Assembly: GCA_004151065.3 (NCBI GenBank) | Contig: NWUY0300003735.1 | Coordinates: 119,341-134,848, forward strand | Source: Larix sibirica | Taxonomy: Eukaryota; Streptophyta; Pinopsida; Pinales; Pinaceae | Direction of reading: 5' to 3' | DNA length: 15,508 nucleotides | Shown: piece after piece, positions 7,991 through 15,508 of the stretch | How positions within the stretch are numbered: the first letter of the stretch is position 1 | How the letters are laid out: every line of letters begins with the position of its first letter | Made by a program: the position numbers and the translations under genes | The notes under the pieces: model-generated | Seen by the model: the letters and a program-made list of their open reading frames with translations, nothing else | Databases searched by the model: none | What the model was told of the DNA's origin: nothing

Positions 7991-9338
7991 TGTAAGCCCC
8001 AATGAAAGAGATATTAAGAAAACACAAGATGAATAAACTCTAGAAGGAGTACAAACTAATCATTGAGAAAGATAGTATTGTAGACCAAACCAAAGTAAGG
8101 GGACAACAATTTCTACTTCCAAGTATAGAATCAAACCCAAGTCTAGTGATTTCACTTGATAATCATCAATTCCAACATAGAAACTAGAAATTTCACTTGT
8201 TAAGCAACGATTCCAACCCATAGAATAGTGATTTGAATTGTTAAGCATTGATTCAAACCTAGGGGACAACAATTTTAGTTTACAAGGAAATGTACAACCA
8301 ATTTAATGGATGGAGACAACAAGAGTGCAACATACGATCCAATTTGGAGAAGAGTTTCATAATAAATACTTCAATAGCAAGTAAATCACGCATTAGTTTC
8401 CAGTAACGTGTGGAAGAAAGGCATAGGACTATACAACATTGGTAAAGGTGGTAGAACATGGAAAATCCTGAAAAATAAACTCCTTAAACTATAGTAACAA
8501 CACTTAAATCAAGACCATATATATTTGAGATTGAGTAGGCATCCAAGGGAGGAGATTTACTAGCCATTAGAACTCCATGGCTCAAAAAACCAATAAAAAA
8601 TGTATCAATAACTCCATTCTACTCACAGATCTCTCATGCACTCATTCTCCTCACTCATTGGGATCCATTAATGGAACATTGATCTCTTAAATAACACATA
8701 AAATAAGGAAATACATAAATCAATCACACACTCAACAAACATTGCACATAAACATGTTATTTACCTTGGAAACCTAAATGGGAAAAGCAACATTCGATGG
8801 ATTCAACCTTGACTCTTTCATTTCTAGCAATAGATGGGATACAATACTCTTTGGCTCTTTATTTCAATTTATCTTCTCCTCATCGGAATTTGAAAAAGAA
8901 CACTTGCATTCTCTTCCAATGAACCCATTTCTAATGTTTCGAAAAAATTAAATGGGAGAATAACTAATATAAGGGATATATGGACGGCCAAGCATCCCCA
9001 TTGAACCCCTTAAAATTATCCTCTTTGTCGTTTCTTAATTTCATACATTTGAGGAGATTTTTATTTTTATTTTTTTTATTTAATAAATGAGAAAAATCAT
9101 TTATTTCACATGACTTCTATTTAAAATAATGAATGAGATAAATATCTCCTTCTTACATTACATTTAACAATTGTAGTGTTGAATTTATGCATGAGTATAC
9201 ACCATTGTGATGACTTGAGACCCTTCTTGCCACCAAATCTATCTTCTACTCATCGTTAGCTTTGAACCTTGACTTTGTTAATATTTTCCAATCCTACTCA
9301 TTAAGACATTGTTGTTTTCGATCCAATTTCGGATAACA
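7991..9338 (-). repeat. Candidate 3' LTR of the Ty3/gypsy element
   Basis: The minus-strand sequence just past the polypurine tract begins TGTTATCC at 9338, directly downstream of the degenerate pol region. A plausible far end is GGGGCTTACA at 7991 (TGTAAGCCCC on the plus strand), of the same form as the LTR end at 419. That would give an LTR of about 1.35 kb containing a 41-bp tandem repeat near its 3' end. The inner border is fairly secure from its position after integrase. The outer border is a guess, because the partner LTR is absent and no target-site duplication can be tested. Confidence 0.45.
8099..8276. repeat. Degenerate tandem repeat, period 41 bp, about four copies
   Basis: Units begin near 8103, 8144, 8185 and 8226. 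The last three share the pattern TAGTGATTT...TTGTTAAGCA..GATTCCAACC with scattered substitutions and keep an exact 41-base offset (TAG at 8144, 8185, 8226). GGGGACAACAATTT occurs at both ends (8099 and 8262), 163 bases apart, close to four periods. The first unit is the most diverged. The open frame on the minus strand across this block is a by-product of the repeat. Confidence 0.75.
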
Positions 9339-9354
9339 CCTAGACCCCATTAGG
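9339..9354 (-). promoter_or_regulatory. Probable polypurine tract of the gypsy element
   Basis: The minus strand reads CCTAATGGGGTCTAGG directly before TGTTATCC, the presumed LTR start. A G-rich purine tract here would prime plus-strand synthesis. It is interrupted by pyrimidines, so it is either decayed or slightly misplaced. Its location, after the C-terminal tail of integrase and before an LTR-like start, is the main support. Confidence 0.45.
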
Positions 9355-9399
9355 AGGATTTTAGTCCATAAAATATTAAAAGGAGAGATGAGGAAATTT

Positions 9400-10640
9400 A
9401 CTTTGAATCCAGTTCTTCTCATACTATTTTTCCTTCCTTGGTGTTTGTCCCTTGAGGCCATTTTCCATAGTTTTTTCCATCCTCTATGTGTTACCTACTC
9501 TTTATGATGTAGCACTATATCTTATTTCAACTCTGCAAGTGCATGTAGTGCAAGTTATTTGGTAGTTGGAAGAACCTGGTTCTTACCATCTCCATCCAAC
9601 ATGGATGGCGCAAAAAACTTCAAGTACTCCACATTCACCACTTAACTGATCTACATTTTTGAAGGGATCCCTAATGTGAACGAATTCTCATTTACTTGTT
9701 CAACAATGGAAAATGGTTTGTATCTGAGAGGCTTGAGCTTATTTTCTAGTCCTTGTAGTCTTTCCTTGCATAGGTAAATCCATACTTTATCTCCAACATG
9801 GAACTTATGGTCTTCCCTATGTTGGTCATGTCTACACTTTCACTTTTCTTGGATTCTCACAGGTTGATCATGTACCTTCAAATGTATCTGTATAATCTTG
9901 TCCATAAACATGCTTTCCTTCTTCCCATCTCCTTGTAAATTTGTCTCATCCTTTTGTTGTCCATAGCCAACATCAAACAAGGAAGGAAGTTGATATCGAA
10001 AATAGGTCTTGAATTGATAATTGTTGGTAAGAGAATTAAATGATTAATTATACGACTACTAAATGTACACCAATTGTTCATCCTGTGTCTCTAGATGCTT
10101 GCTATTATATCCTCTCAATATCTATGCCGATGTCTACTTGGAAAGCTATGTTTTTCCATTAGTACGGGGATGAAATGTAGTGGAATACCTTAGCTTGGTA
10201 TCCATCCTCTCTCAAAGTGTTTCCAAATTACCAAGAACCTATTATCTTTATCTAAGATAATGGAGTTGAGCGGGAGAAAATGTACTCAAACATGATTGAA
10301 GAATAGCCCAATTGCCTCTATCTAGATATCATTTTCTTTCATGGAATGAACACAAAGATCTTACTGAAACATTCCACCATGACAAGTAGGTAGTCATGGC
10401 CTCTACATGAGATAATAAATATTCTAACAAAGTCCATTGAATTTATTTCCCAAGGCTTGCTTGGTATTGGAAGTGGCATATTCAACCCAAGATTTTGGTT
10501 GCTTGGAATTCTTATGCTACACAACACAAAAAATATAAATATTTTGACATGCTCTTGCACCTTTGGACAATACACATGTCTCTAGAAGTTTTCCACTATT
10601 TTCATTACTCTAAAATGTCTAACAATCCTAGAAGTGTAAT
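9400..10640 (-). pseudogene. Ty3/gypsy integrase remnant
   Basis: Reading leftward on the minus strand, 10575-10339 gives LPIPSKPWEINSMDFV followed by GHDYLLVMVECFSK, the segment joining the zinc-binding domain to the catalytic core, with the first catalytic Asp in MDFV kept. The zinc region just upstream shows only one clear cysteine (VLCSI) of the usual pair. Near 10230-10290 another frame gives SIILDKDNRF, carrying the second catalytic Asp. From about 9810 to 9601 one frame gives GDKVWIYLCKERLQG and LKPLRYKPFSIVEQ, the C-terminal DNA-binding and GPY/F-type module, with two stops. Frameshifts separate these pieces. The product would insert element cDNA into the chromosome; here it is non-functional. 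Confidence 0.85.
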
Positions 10641-10869
10641 CTTCTTTCATTAGTGGAATCCTTCTCCCTTAAAGAATGCATACCTTATCCAAATTTAATA
10701 GCAACCCTTCCTCAAGGTGAAATTAATTTCCCTCTATGGAAGTTACTACTTTATCTCTTAGAATCTTGTAGACACATCCAAAATCACTGGATATTATTCG
10801 ATATCCTTGTGAATAAGATCATGTGTGAATGGCTCAAGCTGGATGATCACACCCATTGACACAATCTTA

Positions 10870-11240
10870 TTCAATGGTGGCTGTGAGAGTATGTTTTACA
10901 TTTTTCTTGTAACTCCTTTGTTATACTTGATTATTAGATGGAGGTTGTTGAAATAATTCCAACCATTTGTAATGACTTGATTGTTTCATCTTGATTTGGA
11001 TTTACATGTACTACAGGGGTTGGTGATTGATGTAGATGATGATCTCCTTCCCAAGGAGGTAGTGTTTACATTTCTTCATTGCTTGCACATTCATGAAGAT
11101 ATATTTGTTGTACTTAGGGTAATACAATATTGGTCCATGGAAAAAATCTAAGTGGTATCATATTGGTCTCCCTACTTGCATAAGAATTGATCCTAATGCA
11201 TATCCAATAGCATCCATATCCAACTCAAATGATCATTATA
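10870..11240 (-). pseudogene. Ty3/gypsy RNase H remnant
   Basis: The minus strand from about 11230 reads FELDMDAIGYALGSILM then QVGRPI, the first catalytic Asp segment of the retroelement RNase H fold. Near 11080-11060 comes KKCKHYLLGKE, and near 11030-11003 INHQPL, the third-strand region usually written with an Asp at this point. Stops interrupt it at least twice. It follows RT directly with no spacer, as in gypsy pol, and would have degraded the RNA of RNA:DNA hybrids during replication. The segment from 10930 down to about 10640 is only faintly readable. Confidence 0.75.
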
Positions 11241-11329
11241 GGTTGGGCATGGCCAAAAATGGCTAATTACTAATCCTTCTCTTCAAGTCTTCAAATTCCC
11301 TCTATTGTGGACATCCCCAATTGAATCTC

Positions 11330-12250
11330 TTCCCTTTGTTAGTGATAGCATGAAAAGGATATGCAGCTATTGAGAAGTTGGTGATGAATTTCATGAGGTA
11401 CTGGGATACTCCCACAAAACTTCTGACTTATTCCAAGATGGTGGAGTAGGACATTGATTAATGGTTGCAACATTGTTTGGATATACTCTCATCTCTCCTC
11501 CATCGATCACATGTCTAATCTAAATCAAGGTCTCTTCAAAGTCTCCAATTCCTATGTCTCATGTGAGAGGTTCTCTTGCAACATGTTGTTGAAAATTAGT
11601 TTTTCATGTAGCTAAACTATTACAAATGAATCAATAGATGGTCATAGAATATAATTCATCAATCTCATGAAATTTGAAAGTGCATTACATAAAACAAAAT
11701 TTATCACCAACCATTTGTACAAAAATTTCCTTGTTTTGAATGCTATCTTCCATGCATATTCAACTTTAATCCTCACTTGATGGTAACCTAACATGAGGTA
11801 TAGCTTGGTGAAGAGCTTGGCCTACTACAATTGGTCTAACAATTCAACAATCCTTGTAAGAGGATATATATTCTTGATGGTGATTTTGTTCAGGCATGAT
11901 ATTCTAAAATGCATACTCTCCATCTCTCCTTCTTTGTCACAATGATGATGGTAAAACCATGAGGCAATGTAATGGGTCTAATGATTCCCTAATCCAACAA
12001 CTACTACAATAGTTTCTTCAATTTGTTTGCTTCAATATTAATCGACTACCTATATAGTATAATGTTAGGTCGTGGTGATTTCGACAAAAAATGAGTCTTA
12101 TTTTCTACCTCTCACTTGGGTGGAAGTCCCCAAGGATCCTGGAACACTTCCTTGTAAGATTCAATTAGTTGTTGTAGTTGTTGGTGCTAATTTCCACTAC
12201 ATCCCTAAGGATTCTCTAAACTCCACCTCACTACCTTCTCCTTATTAATT
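11330..12250 (-). pseudogene. Ty3/gypsy reverse transcriptase remnant
   Basis: Going leftward on the minus strand: SYKEVFQDPWGLPPK near 12130-12170, the start of the RT fold; GIIRPITLPHGFTIIIVTKK near 11930-11990, the strand pair with the conserved IRPS..P pattern; KLYLMLGYHQV-type sequence near 11780-11820, across frames; WLVINFVLCNAL near 11690, the F-G-L-x-N-A region; FVIV*LHEKLIF at 11626-11591, the position of the catalytic YxDD box; then RHVIDGGEMRV near 11500. Four TAG stops lie in one frame between 11989 and 12048. The catalytic motif is lost (stop for Tyr, His and Glu for the two Asp), so the enzyme is dead. Several frameshifts are needed to read it through. Confidence 0.85.
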
Positions 12251-12253
12251 CCC

Positions 12254-12707
12254 TTAATTCGAGAACAACAAGACAAATTTCTTCGTGCCACCAATGATTA
12301 TCCTGGCTCGGTGAGAACTAATAAGAGGAATATTAATTATGTCCTTATGTGTGTTTATATAATATGGTTTCCCATCCTCAACAAGCATATAATATTTTTC
12401 TCTTCTCCTAAAGATGGCATCTTGCATGTACAAATATGGACTTCCCAATATGAGTCCACAAACATCCAATGGTACAACATTTACGATTAGTTCATCCATA
12501 AAATTGTGTTTTATAGAAAATCTAAATTTGCATTGTTTGTTTACATTCAACTCTATTCCTTGTCTTACCCAACCCAAAGGATATGGACGAGGGTGGTCCT
12601 AGGTCTCTAGGATAAGGTTTTAAGCCATTTTTTAGATATATAGTATGTGATTTCTCACACACATGTGCAAAAGAGAACTCACAAAGTTGTGCAATCCTTG
12701 GTAGCAT
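12254..12707 (-). pseudogene. Ty3/gypsy protease (retropepsin) remnant
   Basis: The minus-strand frame 12577-12254 (107 codons) contains MDELIVNVVPLDVCGLILGS and PYLYMQDAIFRRREKYY, the C-terminal half of a plant gypsy retropepsin with its I-L-G hydrophobic strand, followed by the linker to RT (HRARIIIGGTKKFVLLF). The upstream part, 12700-12578, is in other frames: LHNFVSSLL near 12690 matches the sequence that usually follows the active-site Asp-Ser/Thr-Gly, but the catalytic triplet itself is not visible (Y-Q-G stands there). No gag zinc knuckle is seen further upstream. The ATG at 12577 is fortuitous, since this domain is made as part of a polyprotein. Confidence 0.8.
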
Positions 12708-12720
12708 ATTTGAAATGAAA

Positions 12721-14397
12721 AAAAAATAAAACTAATCTAAACTATATATCCACACTCTCAAACTGTAATGCAAACATAGATCACCAAGATATAATGCCTA
12801 GAATCAAAGAATATGTTTTCATTGATATTACAAAGGATCTTACATAGTCACACCTTTGTACAATGTAGAGGATATGGGGCCTCCGTAGTTAACCAAGGGA
12901 AGGTTCTTGTATCTCCTTTTGTGACCTCCAATATCTAGCCAAACGTCATGGATGGATCTCCTCAATGGTGAAAGTAGAAAGTATAGTATGGTATCCTTCT
13001 ATTTCTAGAGTAATTCCAGTAGAGTGACAATGTCTTTATGATATGAAAATTATGTGTATGGATCCAATGTGTATGCTCTGCATCTCCTTAAATGCTTAGT
13101 AATTATTGGTTTTGGACTATATCAAGGGTTGTGTCCACTTTTTCCCCCTACTTTGTTATGGAAGAGGGAAATGGAAAATTTTGACTTGAAATTCACTTTT
13201 TGGGACCAATTCGTGCGTTTGGGGGAAATAGTAGAAATTGAGCCACATTTTTCAAAGGAAAAGTATTGAACTCAAATTTTATGGTCAATCTAAGGGTTTG
13301 GATTCCAATTTTTGGGTATTTTATCACTTCCTTCGGGTCATATGGATGAAATGAGATGGGGAAATGGTGTTTATACCACTGATGATGATGTGCATAGATG
13401 ATAAATATGGTGACAAGGAAGGTGATAAAATTATGGCTATTAACATATTGCCCGTTGATGTGTGAGGTCAGGAGGTCATCGTATGGCCGAAATACATCAT
13501 AAGGCTTTTCATACTTTCATGAGATGTAGAATGACATATGGAAAAGAGACTGAAATCAAAATGGACAAGGATTTTCTTCTTGGGGGACTATAGAGGCCCA
13601 TACCTATAAACAAATCACTCAAAATGGATGAGGTGTATATAATATCATATATAGATGAAGCGGGAATACCCATACTCGTATAAATGTCTCAATATAAATT
13701 GGGATCCATACCAAGTGGGGCTTGATCAATACATGAATAACTAACAGATACAATACATCATGAGGGTAAGTGAGGGACCCAATCTCAATACATAATGTAT
13801 ACATAATAATGGTCCAACCATGTTTGATCTGAAGAACATATGTTAGAACAATGTCATCCCAATGGAATGTTGAATCATAGTAACTGAAGCCCTATTGAAA
13901 CTGAAGGGGCCCAGTGTCTGGAAGGAGTAGGGAGGAAAGCCACTCCTCACAAGTGACTCAAATAACTAAACAACTAATTCAAACAAGTCTAGGGAACTGT
14001 AGTTTAAACCATATCACTATCACCAATGTAGCCCACATACCATAACCTAGAAGGATGTGACTAAAGGGCTTCCAAACAGACTCGCGAAACTTATAGGCAT
14101 GAAATTTCACACATAGTATATTGTTTTTTTTTTTCCCAAAAAACATATTTGCCAATTTTAATTTTTTTCTTAACCCAATTCACCCAAATTCCATTAGATA
14201 TTTTTTTACTCTAAAAATCGCCAAAATTGTCTCAAAACAATATAAAATTCTTGTAAATTTGAATATATTTACAAAAAATATCGTCAAATATTTTATAGTT
14301 GACATTTTAAGAATTGGTAAGATTCGCCAACATTTCTACACTTTAAGATAAGTATGGATCCTTAAAATTTTCCCTAGAAATAAATCAAACACTATTA
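12721..14397. other. Unassigned repeat-like DNA between two elements
   Basis: No protein motif is recognised on either strand; the short frames at 13054-13269 (plus) and 13619-13804 (minus) show nothing familiar. The section 12721-13620 is less AT-rich than its surroundings and could be the displaced 5' part of the gypsy element or a separate insertion. The section 14121-14350 is very AT-rich, starting with a T-run at 14123-14134, and looks like non-coding spacer. No primer-binding site to initiator tRNA-Met was found, so a 5' LTR for the gypsy element is not supported here. Confidence 0.35.
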
Positions 14398-14672
14398 TGT
14401 TATGAAGAAATATGCAATATAGAAAAGAGAATGAACGAGAGATCTATTATAAATAATGTTCACAAGTTACATATAGTGGTGATGTATATATGTGTAGCAA
14501 GTTTTGTTATTCCTATTTAGGAATTGCTTACCTAATTTACCTTACTTCACCTAACTTCATAATTACATTAAACATAAAAATTATTTCATTTTATTATTAT
14601 GTATGACGTATTTCACTATATGACATTATTACTCATTATTATTTTAGTACATAAATGTTATAATATCTAACA
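14398..14672 (-). repeat. 3' LTR of the Ty1/copia element
   Basis: On the minus strand it starts TGTTAGATAT at 14672, directly after a polypurine tract, and a matching end TTCATAACA falls at 14398. The 275-bp length and the five-base inverted ends TGTTA/TAACA are normal for plant copia LTRs. The pyrimidine-rich stretch TCTCTCGTTCATTCTC close to the end is also common in such LTRs. The partner LTR is off the right edge, so the left border is inferred from the inverted ends only. Confidence 0.65.
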
Positions 14673-14684
14673 CCCCCTCTTAAA
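14673..14684 (-). promoter_or_regulatory. Polypurine tract of the copia element
   Basis: The minus strand reads TTTAAGAGGGGG and is followed at once by the LTR start TGTTAG. This is the standard arrangement for priming plus-strand DNA, and it is cleaner than the gypsy tract at 9339-9354. Confidence 0.8.
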
Positions 14685-15508
14685 TGTTTATGTCGTTTTC
14701 CACAATTCTTAACATCTCTCGTGGTTTTTCAAATTTATCTTTGTTGAGTGCTTTGGTGAATATATCTACCACTGGATCTTTGGACCTACAATAAATAAGT
14801 TCAATCTCTATGTTCTACAATTGTTCTTTGATATATAAATGTTTAATTTTGACATGTTTGGTTTTCGAGTGTATTGGATTCTTTGTCATCTTAATGAAAC
14901 TTTGATTGTCACATTGTAAACTTGTTGGCTGCATTTGTGGAAGCTGCAAGTCATGGAATTCTATGTAGCCACACAGATTCACATGTTTATCCAATGGTTT
15001 CTTTGTATTATGCTTCTATTGTTGAAATAGCTACCGAATATTTATTTTTACTCATTCATGAAATGACACCACTTCCAAGGGTAAAAGCATAACTAGTTGT
15101 TGACGTCCTTTCATCTTTATCACCTTCCCAGTCTACCTCCAAAAACATTTCAACATGAAGTTACCAGTGTTCTCAAACACCAATACCAAAGTGTAAAGTA
15201 CCATTGATATACTTGAGTATTATTTTTGTTGCATTCCAATGTCTCCCTGGGACAGTTTAAAAATCTCAATAGCATACCAACTGCAAAATTTATGGCTAGT
15301 ATAGTTGTGGTAAGATAAATCAATCCTCCTACAAGTTGACGATAAAGCAATTCATTAACCACCTCATATTTTTCATCCTTTGAAAGCTTCAAGTTTTCCT
15401 CCATTCTTATTTTGTTGGGATTGCAATCTTCCATTCTAAATTTGTTTAATAATTTTGAAGCATATTTTTTATGTGAGATGAATATTATGTTTGGTAGCTA
15501 GAAAACCT
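14685..15508 (-). pseudogene. Ty1/copia pol 3' end (RT tail and RNase H), partial
   Basis: The minus-strand frame from about 15494 to 15150 reads FISHKKYASKLLNKF, MEDCNPNKIRMEENLKLSKD, then YRQLVGGLIYLTTT, the conserved end of copia reverse transcriptase. It then shifts frame: VDWEGDKDERTSTTSYAFTL and GSGVIS near 15140-15060 and VAISTIEA near 15030 are the RNase H core; VWLHRI near 14970 follows. A TAG lies upstream near 15500, and a TGA stands where Trp is usual after GVIS. The segment close to the LTR (14700-14760) still resembles the pol C-terminus. Integrase and gag would lie beyond the right edge, since copia places integrase before RT. The product is non-functional in this copy. Confidence 0.85.

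Larger units (their letters stand above)
9339..12720 (-). mobile_element. 5'-truncated, decayed Ty3/gypsy retrotransposon body
   Basis: On the minus strand the remnants run protease, reverse transcriptase, RNase H, integrase, then LTR. This is the Ty3/gypsy order; in copia elements integrase precedes RT. The integrase tail contains a GPY/F-like module, seen in several plant gypsy lineages. All domains have stops and frameshifts, and the catalytic RT box is destroyed, so the copy is dead. The recognisable element ends near 12720 at an A-rich run; no gag, primer-binding site or 5' LTR is seen to the right, so the 5' half is deleted, displaced by another insertion, or beyond recognition. Confidence 0.85.

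Noticed and set aside
8060-8272. Minus-strand frame of 70 codons
   Set aside because: It coincides with the 41-bp tandem repeat and has no start context or known motif.
10653-10859. Plus-strand frame of 68 codons
   Set aside because: It is antisense to the degraded RNase H/integrase junction of the gypsy element.
13619-13804. TATA-rich stretch as a promoter for a nearby gene
   Set aside because: No credible coding region lies downstream on either strand, and TATA strings are frequent in this window.
14121-14351. Plus-strand Phe/Ile/Asn/Lys-rich frame as an organelle-like gene
   Set aside because: The composition is what any frame gives in a very AT-rich spacer; there is no recognisable organelle protein motif.
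1-15508. CRISPR array, bacterial operon, tRNA or rRNA gene
   Set aside because: No regularly spaced identical short repeats, no tRNA cloverleaf with its A and B boxes, no rRNA core sequence, and no ribosome-binding-site-linked gene clusters were seen. The only tRNA-like string is the 16-base primer-binding site.

Overview
The window looks like repeat-dense nuclear DNA of a seed plant. It is AT-rich, with a few decayed open frames between plant-type LTR retrotransposons, one plant cell-wall-like proline/glycine-rich tract, and no bacterial gene organisation, rRNA or tRNA gene. Widely spaced remnants of Ty3/gypsy and Ty1/copia elements suit a large genome such as a gymnosperm's, but that is inference; no marker in the window fixes the taxon. 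One base (3463) is unresolved.

Layout. Positions 1-1445 are the 5' end of a minus-strand LTR retrotransposon: internal leader running off the left edge, an initiator-Met tRNA primer-binding site (400-415), and a roughly 1.03-kb LTR (419-1445) carrying a 180-bp tandem duplication. Positions 1446-3682 are unassigned old repeat DNA with one LTR-like border near 2970-2980. Positions 3683-4216 hold a minus-strand frame of 110 codons, an in-frame TGA, then 66 more codons; I do not recognise the family. Positions 4883-5349 are a low-complexity tract that reads as a proline-rich cell-wall-type protein on the minus strand (broken by a frameshift and a stop) and as an uninterrupted glycine-rich frame on the plus strand. 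Positions 6268-7406 are a heavily interrupted plus-strand region whose fragments look like a charged, coiled-coil-type protein.

Positions 7991-12720 are a 5'-truncated minus-strand Ty3/gypsy element: candidate 3' LTR (7991-9338, with a 41-bp tandem repeat), polypurine tract, then integrase, RNase H, reverse transcriptase and protease remnants in the expected order. Gag and the 5' LTR are missing. Positions 12721-14397 are unassigned. Positions 14398-15508 are the 3' end of a minus-strand Ty1/copia element: short LTR, polypurine tract, and the RNase H/end-of-RT part of pol, running off the right edge.

No gene here can be called intact with confidence. The main signals are the transposon structure, the unrecognised split frame at 3683-4216, the two-strand proline/glycine tract, and a stop-codon spectrum (TAG where CAG is plausible, TGA where CGA is plausible) consistent with decay of methylated DNA. 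I found no convincing new molecular system.
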